Assembly: GCF_018139145.2 (NCBI RefSeq)
Contig: NC_059471.1
Coordinates: forward strand, 204,805,494-204,869,493
DNA: 64,000 bases
Direction: 5' to 3'
Source: Gymnogyps californianus
Lineage: Eukaryota > Chordata > Aves > Accipitriformes > Cathartidae
Part shown: one piece after another, positions 37,521 to 51,289 of the stretch
Layout: the number at the start of each line of letters is the position of its first letter
How positions within the stretch are numbered: position 1 is the first letter of the stretch
Program-made: the position numbers and the translations under genes
The notes under the pieces: model-generated
What the model saw: the letters and a program-made list of their open reading frames with translations, nothing else
Told to the model about the DNA's origin: nothing
Databases searched by the model: none

Positions 37521-40500
37521 TTCTGTGCTGGGAATGCAGGAATGGGAGCATGTTTCATCTCATTTTCTTGGGCCTCAACCACCATGAGGATTTTCTTGTG
37601 TTGTGTGTCCAACTGATTTTTATATTCTTTTCTTGCAGCGTGCAATCGTATCAGAATATGATTATTTCCAGAGTTCCCAACCTTTAGGCACAAGCCTGCT
37701 TACTTTAAGCAAAGATTTCCTCATTTCTTGGGTCTCATTTGCCACCAACTTTACAAAGATCTCTTTGGCTTGTGAAACAAATATGCTTCACACATTCATA
37801 AATGTCCAATGTATTTTATGTCTAACATGTATTAGCTGTGGAAGTTAAGGTAGGTAAGTGACTCCCACTCCATGGTAAATGTAGCACCAATGGCCATGCT
37901 AAGCTGTTCACAGCTGACTTGCGGAACTAATTAGACAGTAATGTTTAGTGCATTTTTCAATGAAAAATCTAATAGTACACATGATTAGTAGTCCATGAGA
38001 CTTGCTGAAAACTGGCAGGAGTGTGTTAGTTCAGAAAGCTCAGGAACCATGGAAGTAATTGATTTCCTCTGTAGGGAAAGGGAATCTGCACCATGTACTA
38101 CTTGCCAGGGAAGGGCCAGAGAATGGCTGGATGAGAAGAGGTCCAATAGGGATGGTATCTGGAAGACTGTCTAGGTCATTGAGCACCTGTTTCTGTGACC
38201 ATCTTGCTTCCATGTAACCTCAGAAAATTGCAGAGGAGAGTATTAAAAAAGGTGCTGTATAAGAACTAAAACAGACCAAACAAGAACAACTCTAGAAAAA
38301 ATATTCCGTTTAATCTTATGATAAATGATTTAATGTTGAGACAAAAAGGGGGGGGGAAAGAAGATGCATAAATTAGTAAAGAAGAGATGCTGGTATTTAT
38401 GTTTCTGTATAAAACACTTAGTTTTAACAGTAGGACTGTAGACAACAGGAGATTCAGTACATTTAAAAAAGAAAGACTCTGTACAGAAGTTTGTTGCTGG
38501 CTAAACTCTCCTTCCCAACTTGATGCCATGTTTCATCTCAAAGCCTATCAGCACTCCAAACAGCAATCACTTACGGAAGACATACTCTTCAAAGATGACA
38601 TGAAGAAAAGCTGAGCATGTAAAATCAATCAATAAGAAACAGGTTCCATCACTTCTTCATGGCATATGAGAAATGAAGAGGTACAGTGATATTTCCAGTG
38701 GCAAAGAGGTGGAGGAAAGCTTTGTGACAGGAGAGAAGTCCTAAAGTGGTTTCCAAATTGCACTAAAACTGTGGGATTAAACTTCAGAAAGATTTATGTT
38801 TAAAAATCTCTTGGCAGCTTGACGTGTTTATCTTCTTTATAGTCCAGACATCACAAAAGACATCAGTCAATATAATGTCCACAAACTCAGGTACTGTAGA
38901 GGGAAACGAGATGGCAAATAGGGATGAGGAAACAGCAGATGTTTCCCCTTCAGCAAAGTGCAGAACAATAGCAGAGAGGTGGGACTCTCTAAGCCAGAGA
39001 TGAGAACGATGGCAGGTCTACAGAGAAGACATCCAGATGAATGTGACACACTTCAACAGTGGCAGTGAGTACCAGCTGTGAAGAGAAAGCTGAAGTGATT
39101 TTAACGTGTTAAGATTTTAGATCAGGCAAGTGAGAAAGATAATGTAAAAAGCTGCACCCGGCCAGGGCAATTAATACTGTCTCCTGTTTGTATAAATGGA
39201 AAAGAAATTAACCTTCCTGTTTGCACCAGGAGAGGAGCAAATTGGATCATTTCTAAACACGTAATACTATGACGATGATCTGAGGAACAGCAGATCAATT
39301 ATCTTACTCTTTATGCATTCCTGTCAAGCTAGTGAGCAATTTATTGTCAGAGGTAATGCATTTCAAAAAGCACAAAGGTTTGAATCAGGATTACCAACAG
39401 TCATCCCATTTCTTATGAGAGGAGTCATCCTCGAAAAGATGAGTGATGATGAAACAGCTTCATTAGAAGGACAGTGTTTCTGGATTTCCAGACAGTATTT
39501 CATAGACCACATTACAGAAGTAGAATAGATGAACAGCTGAATCACTTTGTATTCACTGAAATATGAGAATTACAAAATTAAGATATGCCTTGGATTATGT
39601 AGCCTGACTTTTCACAAGGGACTAAGTGGTCCCTTCATAGTATTCATAGGCAAAGTTTTCCTGCCATATCTCTGTCCCCCTGCACATATCGGGAGTTCAG
39701 GCAGATGCTCTGCTATAAAACTCCAAGATGTAGGGGCAGATAATGAAAATAATGCTCATAAACAGCCAGAATCCTACAGAATTCCAGGTATTCTTCTAGT
39801 TTCTGTCCCTCTGTTCTTCAGTGATCAGAGTTTAGGGATCAAGCGAAATTTAGATAGCGACAAAACACGTCCTCCGTGAACTCTGTTTCTGTACTTTCTC
39901 TTAAAGTACAATTTGATTCACTCACACGCTCTTTTCTTGCCTTATATTGAGAAATAAAATTATGGACTGACTGTGGCTTCTATAAGTAAATATTAACTCA
40001 TTGAAGTTGACAGGAACTACATTACTTTCTCAGAGGATTTAATTTTGCTGCTTAAATTCAAAATCCTAAATGCTAACAGTGTGAATTGCTGAATGACTCT
40101 ATTGACATGCTCATACAGGAAAAAAAAACTCAAGGATTTTTTACGTTTGACTTTGTTTTGGGAAGTGGAGCTGAAACTGACCTTTAATAAAACCTCATAA
40201 TAAGGGAGAGATTTGGAAAGTGGGAACAAGGCATTCATCTTTGACTTCCGTAATGGACTTGGGCATAAGAAAGCCAGTCCTGTGCTGAATTCACCCAGGA
40301 CCAACGGCAGAGACTCAAAATAACAAGTGCAATCAATTATTCACCACATATATGCATCTGAAAACCTAACATCTATTGCTCAGCAGAGCTTAGCACTCAC
40401 AGACCTGCAGGGTATTGTGCAGGGTATTGTACGCTGCCCAGAGTTAACCCATTCTGCCAAAAGTTACCCACACTTTGCTGCCCTGGGAAGCCAGGGGAGT

Positions 40501-42293
40501 GGCGAGGAGCCCCACCTGCTGCGGGAGCAGAGCAGGAGGTAGCTCCATTTAGTTAAACACGTACTTTAAAAATTCATTTAAACATTATTTCTAATCACTA
40601 CCTGGGTTCGCAGCAGACTGTCCTCCCTTGCTCAGACCTTTTGGATGCATGGCCCCTGCAGGGAAAAGCTGTCCCAGGCCGCAGGGTAGCTGACAATGCT
40701 ACCAGCCTCTTCTTTGCAACGCAGCTGGAGATTTCATTTGTCCTGTCCAGGACCATGGTGGGCTGATGGTTTTCAGATACTCAGGAATAGAAAAATCCTG
40801 CTCCAATCAGTTTACAGAAAGACTTGCAGAGGTTTAACACAACACTTACTAATGGAAAGACAAACAAGCAACATAAATTAGGAAAAGAGGTGGAAAAAAC
40901 CCAAGGAAATTTGTATAGGATTCAACTATACATTGAAAGTATGTATTGATTATCTACGATCAACTACAATCATTGAAAGTTCTATCATATGTGTTGACAG
41001 CAAGTCCCTGTCTCCTTGGGATTTCTTCCTTTCCATCCGATTTCCTGTAAGATCTGCCATCCAGAAGTCAGCTGGAGAATGAAAAGACAGAAGAAAACCA
41101 AACGTTTGCATGCTACTAAACTACATCTGGGCTGTGTATATGGGAACGTGTATTTTGGTGACACTATACATCAGAAAGGGTGGCCAAGTCTGAGGTACTC
41201 TGTGTGAGAGAAGCCAAAGAAAAAACTGCCTGAACACCCCTTATATAAGTCCATTGCACTTAAAACTCAAAAAATACCAGTTATCAAAGTACAGACAAAA
41301 ATCAGCAAGCAATAAGAAGGTTTGGAGTGAGTTCACCCTTGCTTACAACGGAGTTCCTCTGGGAGCAAATGGTTGCCTGTAGGTTTGATGTTAAAGCTGA
41401 GCTTTGGATGCCGAAAGGCAATGTTGGTCAGCCCCATCGCAGTTTGTCAGGGGCTGGGAGCATCTCCAAAATTTTTTGAAAATCTGCTTCTCATGCCAAG
41501 AGCCAATACCCTGATCCTCAAAGGTGAGGGAGAGAGTCCTTTCCCTCTGCTCTGCAGTCAGGCTGCCCACAAAGTCCTTCATATTAATTTAAGAAATATC
41601 AGGAGAGGTGCAATTAGTTGGCTCAGCAGCACTTACCAGCCTCTCTGAGATTTTCTTCATACTTTTTCCCCTAAAAGGTGAACAGAGTGGCTACTCTCTG
41701 TTACTAGGAATATGGGATAGGACAAATACAAATAGAAAGCAGCAGCAAGACCCATGTTACAGCAGCTGGGCTGTAGGAGCCTCTTGCTGCCCAGTTTCGG
41801 GTAGGGTGTGCAGCTTCAAGTCTGCTCTTTGGGGTAAATAACCCTGCGGGCTGGAGGGGGGCTGATCCTAACCCCTTCTCCTGAGCTGTTCTGTACAGTA
41901 ACTCCGCAATGGTGGGTTTACACATGGTATATGAAACGTGCAGTAAGGATTTTGGAAGAAGAGTAACTTCAGGGTAGATTATACATCTAAGAGTTCAACT
42001 TGGTTTCCCACGGTGTGATGTTTTGCAGTCGACGAGCAGGGACACTCCTTTTTGGAGAAGGGACAGTTTGCAAAGAGCAAGTACTCATTCGCAAGGGCCT
42101 TTCTTGAGAGGCAGCTCTAGTACATCATACATACAGTTGCTCAACCTTTACTTTCAGCACCATGATAACAAAACAGTCCAGTTTGTCTGAGTGCCAAGAC
42201 ATAACGGTCTTATTTTATGGTTTACAAGCCCGATGCGGTCTCAAACGTACGGTTTCTGATTTCCATTTTGAACATGGGGTCTTCTTCCTGCAG

Positions 42294-42390
42294 GTCTGAA
42301 TGCAGTAACTGCGAGGTTGGAGACCAGTGCGGTGTGATAATGCACGGCAACGCCGTCACTTTCTGCGAGCCATATGGTCCCAGAGAACTG
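42294..42390 (+). CDS. RELN: Reelin exon: four-cysteine region, start of the CR-50 epitope region
   Basis: This 97-nt exon completes the split Trp codon and encodes [19 protein letters not shown] followed by [13 protein letters not shown], ending exactly at a codon boundary. The acceptor is CTTCTTCCTGCAG and the donor CTG|GTAAGT, a perfect consensus. It corresponds to about human residues 221-252. Four cysteines (third and sixth residues, then the Cys of QCG and of FCE) are all conserved and presumably form disulfides. The [18 protein letters not shown] block is identical to human as I recall it. The mouse CR-50 antibody epitope, residues about 230-346, is implicated in reelin homopolymer assembly (established knowledge) and begins within this exon. 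Confidence 0.98.
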
Positions 42391-45300
42391 GTAAGTGAAG
42401 GCTGGCTCCTCTGCCAGGGCTGGGACTGCAGGCTATGAATCAAGGCTGCGTCAGCTGCAGAGATGTTGGTGTGCTTTGAAAGTTTGGTGTTCGGCAGAGA
42501 GGCTCTTAAACAAGGTGATAGGCCCATAGAAGAGCACCTCAGGAACATCCCAATGTTTTAAACAATAGATGCTAACCAAAGGTTATTGCAATAGTTTGCA
42601 AGGGAAAGTCTCTTGATCCGGTGTGCATCCAAGTTATTTAAAGTATCTATAAAATACTGGAAAGGCAAGGAAATAGAACTGTGTTGTTAAACTGGCATCA
42701 TTCTCTTTTTATTTCCGACAATGAAATAGAGGCAAGGTTCATTTTTCTTCTCTTATTTTATTAGCTGTGTTCCGTTTTTTCTTGTCGCTGTTGACAAATG
42801 TTAATTTGGTTGTAAAACATCGCTTGTGAACAATGCATCCTACAGACTTAAATGCAGCCTGGAGCAAGCACCTGCCAGTCTCAGGAAAGTGTATGTAACG
42901 AATTGAGTCATGATGAAGGGGACAGAATTAATTTCATTGGGGGATAGTTTGGTCATAAAATTACTGTAAGAAACAACATAGTGCAATTTGCATTAACTTG
43001 GGATCATCTGGGTATAGAAAATAAATTGAAAGATATATAATCAATGCCCACATGCTGATGCTGGGCAGCTAGCTGCAATGGTGTACATAAAATGGGAGTT
43101 TTGGAAAGAACTGAAAAATTAAAAGGCAAGCTCAAAGCCTGTGTAGTTCAAAATTAATTTTCATGTTTTCAACAGTCTTCTGAGTGGAGGGAGAGGCTGA
43201 TTAGAGCTATTTGAAGAGCTTACATGGAAGAGGGCCATAAAACAGAAGTGGTTTTGGCCAGGCATCTTCTCTTCATTTCAGACACTGACAATTCTTTTAA
43301 CAGGGTTAATTTTACATCCTTAACTGAGATGAGAATTCCACAAATGCAATGTAGATATTGCTGATGTGGTGACTGAAAGTCATAAACACATATAAAACTA
43401 ATTTAGAGGTTTTACAGATAAAGGAGAATTTCAGTCATTTCCCTCACAGTCAGCTCCAGCTGGGGAATCCTGACAGGGATGCTAAATTGCCTCTCTGCTA
43501 CTTTGAATCCTATTTGAATGTACTATACTTCATTAACTGCCTTGAGAAGAGATACTTTGTTTTATGTCCTGTGCAAAAATGAAGTCATACCACTAGAATA
43601 TTTTTCCCAATTTTTTAACTCATTTTTAGTTGTAATATTGAGCATAGGTAACACTCCTTGAGAAACAATCTATTTATGACATTTAGCAAACCCAGGGTCC
43701 CAGCTCTGAGGGTTTTGAAATGTCATTAATTAGCTGTCTTCTCCCTGCTGATATATAATTTAGACTGTCCTTAGTAATCACGAATTGGCTTCAAAATCCA
43801 GTGTTGGACCATATTTGTCATATTACCATGTTGTAAAATAGCACTACCATGGCATCAGGAACTTGGAAAAATTTATTATGATGCCAAAGTGGTGTGATTA
43901 AATAGTCAGCTGAAAAAATCATCATGCTTATAAACAGTTAGCAGCCTAATAATGAAAGTGTTTATAAATATTATGGCAGTGTTGCAGAAAAATCAAATCC
44001 TTCTGAAGGAACATGCTAATGGCTTAACATTTTGGATGAGCACAGGACAGTGTTCATGCCAGAGGTCTGACCTACTTTTATTTTTGAGTATGGACCTAGG
44101 TATAAATCCCTGTTTTCTTAGAACCAATTTGTTTCTGATTTGTAGTCATGCTTCAGTGATTTCACAACATATCTCTTCCTGTCACAAATTTTAAAACCTG
44201 TTTCATTTCTCCAATCATTACGCATTTTTATTCTATCACCTTTACTACTTGAATCTTATCCTGTCCCTGCTTGAAAAGGCTCTTGAAATCTCCGTTCCTG
44301 TTCATGGCTCCTAGTGCCACACCATTGCTTTGAAATACTTAGTCAAGGAGAGCTGAATTTGCAAAATGTATTATATCAACAGCTGTGACAGCTGCTGGCT
44401 TGTTTCCTTGACCTCCCTCTCTTCTCCTGACTCCCAGCAGCCACCTGTTACTGCAGGCAGAGGGGGGTTTAATGCCAACTCTCTATGTCTGTTGGTGAGA
44501 ATTTATCACTGGCAAAATCCTGGAAAGATGTATAGCGTCAGAGATGTTGCAAGCAAAGGAAAATAGCTACTAAAGGCTGCCTACCAGCCTCTCTGCAGCA
44601 TCTGAACTTAGTAGTCCTTTGCAGAACTTCGCAAAAAGTTTTTAGTAAGCATAATACTTTTTTCTAAAGCATTACTGAAATGATTCACAACATATTCTCT
44701 TTTAAGTCTATCTGAATGCCTCTTCAGTGATAACTGATACATTTAATTTCTTGGTGATATGAGCCACCGAACATTGGTAAAGAGTTTCATTTTCAAATTA
44801 GAACTTGCACAACATAATTAATTGAACGTAAACTGATATAATAGGTACTCATAACTCAAGTTAGAAAGCACTTTATTATTTGGCATGATAAGTGTGATAC
44901 CTAATATTGAATCGATCCTGACAGAATGGACTTAAATGAGGATGTGACTCTATTTTTAAAAGAATTATGTAAATGCAGCTTCCCTATTTTTGTTTAAAGA
45001 CTAAACTTACTTGTTAGGAATATTCCAAAGAGAGGAAAACTGTATTTTAAGTAAATGTTACGTACAGATAGTGCCAAATTTTCAGGTAGTTTTAAAAGTT
45101 GCTATTTGAGATGATTGTGAAGCCTTGGGAATCTGTCCTGCTGAATCTGTCTTAGTTCACAGAGCATTAATAGCTGTGATAAATTTCCTAAATTTCCATG
45201 CACCCTCCTAAAGCATATGTAGTCTTGTTACCAGCTAATCTTCAGTGGATTTCAGTGAAGATCCCATTCTTTAATATTTATAGAAGTTCCTCTCCATCTG

Positions 45301-47779
45301 TAATATGTATATAGAAAAGAAACAAAACACACCAAAAACTCATGCCAACTCATGCAGGTCTCTGTCTATTATTTTCAAAGGCAGCATTTCATGAATACCT
45401 CAGCTAGGTGCACGCCAGCACTGGAAGAAGACCAGTCCCTTTTCCTCTTCTGCATCACCGCCTGTCCCCTCCCACCGGGGGGAGAGATGGTATTTGTACG
45501 AGCATTGGTGGGCTGCATGGCAAACCACACCAGAAAATGAATCCAGGTTAAAACTGACTTGCAAAAAGACTATTAGTTTAACAGAAGTCAACTGTTCGAG
45601 CTCATTTAACATGTAGCTACCCAAAAGCTGGTGTTAGTACATGGAAGGGAATGGAGGGAGCTATCACCTAGAATTTGTTAATCATAGACATTTGAATATA
45701 CATTCTGAATATACATTTGCAAAGATACATTTGCAAAAGAAGAAATTCTTTTGAAAGACTCCAAAGGCAGAAAAGCCAATACAGGTGACTGAGAGATAAC
45801 GTTTGTTCTGTGTCAATGGAGTCTTAAATAACAGTCAGAAAACATCTGCATTTAGGACTAGCTTTTGTTCAGTGTCATGCAGCGATGCACAGGGTAATAA
45901 GGAACTTCAGACATGAGAGAGATCTCTCTCAGCAGTTTTCATGTTTGTCTGCATAGTAGATAATTAAAGAGTGCAGAAATACCTGATAATGGAAGAATCT
46001 CTGTTTTCACCGTGTGACTTAGGGAAATCATGCAGAAATTGTACTGTTCATCATTACAAAATGCTGATAAAATTGCCTTTGTAATACTGACATAGTTAAT
46101 TGGTGCTTGAAAGAATGTAGCATCTTCCAAGTCATTGAGTCTAATCTTTACTTGGGTGCTGGCACTTTTAGAAAATGACAGTTTAGTGTCCATGAGCTCA
46201 AATGTTTATCTATATTTTGCAGATTACCACGTTTTTTCATTCTTATCTACTATTCAGTTTGCTCTACATCACTCATACAAGCAAAGCAGGAGGATCATTC
46301 CAGTCCTCCGGGTGCTCAGCTTGGAGCTGCCTCCATGCAGATTCCCAGCTGAGCTCTGGTAGCCAAAGCCTGCTAGCCCCAGGACCTTACTTCTGGGGCT
46401 GAATTTACTCAGAAGTTTGACTTCTCTGTGGCGTATCCACAATATGATGTGGTACATGGATGCAGATCACAAGGAGCACATCCAATGGAAGAGTCTGTCG
46501 CTGCTTTCATGGGAAATGACATGAATTATTGGTGTGTAGTGTCTGACATGGGAGCACAACTCCAAGGTCTTGAAATCTAGGATGCAGGCACCACTGGCAA
46601 CAATATCAGATGAGTTTATTTAAGGTGTTTGCTGCCCCTGTTCTTCCAATTAGATGACTTCTTTTATGATTGTATAAACTTACTGTCTGGCCAGGTCATG
46701 CCTTTTTTCCTTTTCTCTTTTGATCTAATGTTGCCATTGTCTTTCAGCTTGTACATTTTTCCTTCTTCAATGTAGCCTCTAAAATCTGCTTATAATGATA
46801 AATTTTATCTTGGTTGGGTCTTTTGCTAAAGTGAATGAACCAAACTTTGAGTCTCCTCTTTTTGGCGTGACCCTCCAGTTGGTCTTTAAGCTTGCTAAAC
46901 AGTTGCAATGATTTTTCAGCTCTTTGACAAAATAACTAAATGAGGCAGTGTTTTTAAGCAGTGCTTCTGCCTTGCTTGTTATGTAGCAGTACCGTTAAGT
47001 CCAACTTTCAAAATGAATTGAAAATAAACAGGTGTCCTTCACAACACTCTAGTGCTTTTTATCTTATAGTATTTTCAGGAAAACAGTCCTAATTTGAACT
47101 ACTGAAATATGAGGTCATTGAAAGAAGGCAGAAAGAAAGGCCTCAAAGGAGGGTAGTGTGCTGAATACAGAGTGAGCTTCTTGGTGTTTTCTGCCTGTTT
47201 CTAGCTCTCAGTTGGATGTCAACAGTGTGTAGATGCTACTACACAATTTCATTGTATATATTATGCAGTATCACCAAGGTTTTGTTTGCTTTGCTGTTGA
47301 AGACTTAGGTTCTGTTATTCCCTCTTAAAATTCCATTTTATTATTTTAGGTTTACTTAATGTTATTTTTATTATTTATTTATGATCATTTTTAGTTCTTG
47401 TTCTGTGCTGGGAGAAGTGAAAACCATTCTGTGTATACAGATTTATATTAAGCTGACCATAAACCATAGGGTTTATTTTTTCAATCTTCTAAACACTGGT
47501 CAAGCACCAGTGTTTCACATAAATGTGCTTGCTTTGTAGACATTAATATGATGAAAGAAAAAAATTTCCAGCTTTGACATATGATGAGATATCAATAATC
47601 AAAATGACATAACAGAAATGTCCATGATCACTCAACCTGAAAGGGTTGGCGATTAATAGTTTTATGCACTGGAGATCTAGGTATCCAGAGATTTTCCATG
47701 CTTTCAAAGAAAAACAAGTGATGAATGTATTGTTTTGCTGATCTAACACAACCTCTGCTGTTTGCTTTTCTTCCTGTAG
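42391..47779 (+). other. RELN: RELN intron (5389 bp), no recognisable elements
   Basis: It runs from GTAAGT to TTCTTCCTGTAG. I recognise no transposon copy here; short interlocking direct repeats occur at 45693-45737. The lack of identifiable repeats is notable next to the neighbouring introns, but it may only mean that any old copies are too decayed to read by eye. Confidence 0.8.
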
Positions 47780-47831
47780 ACCACCACTGGCCTTAACACA
47801 ACTACTGCATCCGTCCTTCAATTTTCCCTTG
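47780..47831 (+). CDS. RELN: Reelin exon: N-glycosylation site and beta-strand before repeat 1
   Basis: This 52-nt exon encodes TTTGLNTTTASVLQFSL and one base of a Gly codon. The acceptor is CTTCCTGTAG and the donor CTTG|GTAAGT. It corresponds to about human residues 253-269, with Thr in place of Ile at the start and Leu for Ile near the end. The LNTTT segment contains an N-x-T sequon at the position of human Asn258, annotated as glycosylated as I recall it. The hydrophobic VLQFSL strand is typical of the second half of reelin subrepeats. It is phase-matched on both sides. Confidence 0.97.
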
Positions 47832-50800
47832 GTAAGTCTAGCTTACTCTTTCACCTGAGAAAGTGTAAAAAGTAATTTCTGCAAAGAAAAATGGCCCTCA
47901 AGTTCAGGTTTACCTTTCTGGTCAATGTTCCACTTGACATGAGGGATTAAAGAAATTTTTTAAAAACTGCAGCACATTTATTCATCTCCTAATCTAGAGC
48001 TCCTAATCTAAACTTTGGAAAGGAGAAACTCTAGTGGATACTCTGATGATGGGAGCCACAGTCGTGTTTGGGTTTGGGGTTTTTTTACTTATTTTATAAC
48101 CTGATGGATAACATTATAATCTCTTGCTCTTTCTCTGAAGTATGATTACTGTTTCTAAAAAATGAACTTTTTTAACATTTAAAACCCTTGATACATTCCA
48201 AGTTACAGCTGGGTAGTGCTGTTTTTAACATATCTGTACAAACAGAATAGGTAGGACAGACCAAAACTAAATGCTATTTAGTTCATGTTATCAATAGTGT
48301 GGTTGTAAGCTGTATTACTCAGAATACCTGCTGTAAGTTATTGCACATTTTCACTGTGTAGTTGTGGCTATAAATTATGGCAGAAGTTGTGGCTTGGGCT
48401 GAAGGCGAATTGGGAACACACTCATTTTGTTAACTCATATCTCAGTGTTCAAAATATGAAGGAAAAATGTTTTTATGATATAAATGGTTCAATAAAAAAG
48501 CAAGCAGGAAATGTAGCCTGCTTCCTCACTGGACCCCTGGATATGTGTTTCCAAATCATATTCCTATTTTTAAAAAAGTAATTCTCCAAAAGTATCTCAG
48601 CAGACGTGTGATTAAACTCTGGAAATCTCAGCTGGAAATAAGAGCTATCGGGTAGCTTGGCAAGCAGCTTGGGTTTTTTTAATGGATTGGAAATCAAAAT
48701 CCTAGAAGGCTCAGAAATACATCATTTAAATTTGTTTTTACCTGAAGTTGTTCATTTGACTATTTGAGGTCATCATTACCCGTCACCCTGCAATTGACTG
48801 CAATGTTAGTAGTTCTAAGGATTGGTAGCTATCCTTTTACTTTGAATTACTGTTTTTAAAAAGCCATAAAAATGTATCCATTCCTACACTGAATTATTGC
48901 ATAAATATTGGGCACCTCCAGTGAAAAATAGCCTGGAGCTACCCTGCAGTTTCATTCAGCCAGTGAAAGGGGAGCCGCTCACTTGATCTGCTGGGACATG
49001 TCGCTTGCCCACAGAAGCCTTCCCACCCTTGGCTATGCCCAAGGATAGGTGACTTTTATAATGCTGCAAGTTTGATGATGGAGGAATTTTGCTTTTCAGG
49101 AAAACTTACAAAAATCTTCTATGGATTATTCTTCCAGTGACCCAGAGTGGTTAACAGCAGTGTAAGCTGAATGGGTTGGTAGGTAAATGTTTGCTGTCAC
49201 AGCTCGGTGGCTGGTGTCTGCTGCAGGTGAACTGCAGAAGGGTGCAGGCTCCCAGAAGTTTCAAAATTAGACTTAAGATTTCACTAGTGGCCTTTGTTCC
49301 TATCAGCTGGGGAAGGTCAAATAAAAAAAGGTTAAGAACAGGCTGAGTAGGAAATACCCTATATGACAGGATTGTCATGAGTATATGGTAAGAATACCTT
49401 AACTTGTACCAGTAGGAACCAGTAAAATCCCCAGTACAATGGAGCAGGAGAGGGGTGGATGCAACCTGAGTAAATCAAATTTCAGCCTCAAGTTCAAAAT
49501 GTATCACATTTCCCCATGTGCCTGTGTTGAGCTTGAAATACAGTGCAGATTGGTTTTGTAACTGATAAAAACCGGCGTGAGCCAGGGGACTGCTGCTGAG
49601 CTCAGCAGTACTTGGCTTTAGAATCATAAATCTAAACTAGGCATTTGCCAGTTTCCAGCTTATTCCCAAATGCCTGATTTAATCATAACCCTATTTAGGG
49701 ATTCATCCAAGGGAATTGCCTTTTTTTTTAAAGAATGTTTAACACTTTCTATCGACTGTGGAATAGCTTAAGCTGTAATCTTTTGGGGGTATCTTTATAT
49801 TGAATTTGTCACACAGCTTTGGCCACATTAAAGTGCATACCCTTTGATTTCTCTCACCACTAATTATCAGATGGAATTTTGTATTTGCAGGTATATAAGC
49901 AGATGAGGACTAGGAAATGAAGCAAAAAAATGGTCCCGATTTCACCATAAATCCCAGATCCTTTTAAACTGTGTGGTCAGGAAGGGTAACACCCTAGTGA
50001 ATTTTTCATTAGTTGATATTCTGTGTAGTTTCCTTCATGTACCACCTATTTGGTAGTCTTGCCCTTTAAAGGGCAATAGGGTTGAAAAGGTGCACTTAAG
50101 ATGAAGGCTTAATTAGGATGAAAAGGTAATTAGTAAGGCCTATTCATGCACTGTCTGCCCAAGCGTGCAGAAAACTTCAGTTACTTCAGATATCTTAATC
50201 ATACATGACTACATTAATCCAAGACCAAACACTGACATGTGAAAGACAAAATCTAGCAGTTTCCTTAATGTTCAGTGGGATTGTTAATTGAGATGTTTAA
50301 AGCAATGCCTTTGGGCTCTCTCAGGCCAGAACATCTAATTCAACAGCTTGGGATTGCAGGATATTGCACAAAAGCCTCTGGACTCAGCTGCCACACAATG
50401 TTAGTCTGATTCATTAGCTGAAATATTCTCTATTTCTCACTCCAAATCTCGGGCTTTTCTCCTTAGCTACATCCCTTGGACATGATCTACCATTCATGTA
50501 GGCCACTATGATGGAAGGTGACTCATAGTACTGAGAAATTAGCAACCAAGCTAAACACAGGAAGAAAAAGACCCATGAAATCCCATAAGGAGAAGAGGAA
50601 AGGCTTTAAGGGAGGAATGCCAAGGCGTGAGGTGTGCAAGCAGTTCTGCTCATGCGTTGTTCTTTGTGTGTCCTCTTCAAGCATATGCTCCCATGGCTGT
50701 GGTGTATGTGGGCTGTGCATGCTCTGCGTGGGCAGTTCAGCATTGGCAGGCTCTTCCCATCCCTCCTTCCTCCGCAGTGCCTCTGAGTCAAACACCAAGC

Positions 50801-51280
50801 TGAAGCTGAAGGCACTGTGATGAGTACCAACGCTCAGCCTGGCCTCCAGGGCAGGTGCTCCTCGGAGTGATGTGTGTCACAACGTGAAAATTGTTAACGG
50901 AAAACATTACATTACCTTGAAAAACTTTGTTCCGTAGCTCTCTCCTTACGTCTTAGTATTGCTAGATCGTTTCTGGCTGTTAAACAATATTTGAAAACGG
51001 GAATAACTTGATAAGGAAAGCTCCCACTCTTCAGCTTTCTTATGAAAACTCTTGTGCACTCATCTGAGAACAGGATGACTTTGACAGTATCATGTACTGG
51101 ATAAACACAAAATGTTTGTAAGGCAGAATCCTACTTTAAAATTGCTTTCCCTTCAACTTTTATGCCATTACCACAAAGATCCTCTGTCATTACTAGAGCA
51201 AATTAGCCATTCTCCTTCCCTCTCCCATTTTCTAAAAAAATCTAACCCCCCTACTATTTCATATTAAACCAAAATTGATT

Positions 51281-51289
51281 GGGGGGGGG
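51281..51289. repeat. Nine-G homopolymer
   Basis: A run of nine G follows GATT and precedes AAGGG. It is likely length-variable and error-prone in sequencing. Confidence 0.8.

Larger units (their letters stand above)
34177..42293 (+). other. RELN: RELN intron (8117 bp)
   Basis: It runs from GTGAGT to CTTCTTCCTGCAG. Contents I can point to: an ancient repeat-like motif pair (34370-34425), a possible antisense LTR fragment starting at 34938, a purine-rich tract (about 37425-37520), a nine-G run (38348-38356) and a 12-bp tandem duplication (40407-40430). A 187-codon open frame (37124-37687) crosses the purine-rich tract and resembles nothing known to me. The remainder shows nothing identifiable. 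Confidence 0.85.

Noticed and set aside
37124..37687. 187-codon plus-strand open frame
   Set aside because: It crosses a purine-rich tract that lacks stops by composition. The translation is low-complexity Arg/Gly/Lys-rich in the middle with no known family.
38348..38356. Nine-G run considered as a G-quadruplex
   Set aside because: A single run without three partner runs nearby; only a homopolymer.
39995..40020. CATTGAAGTTGACAGGAACT motif, similar to old reptile and bird repeats
   Set aside because: Too short (about 25 bp) to separate from chance.
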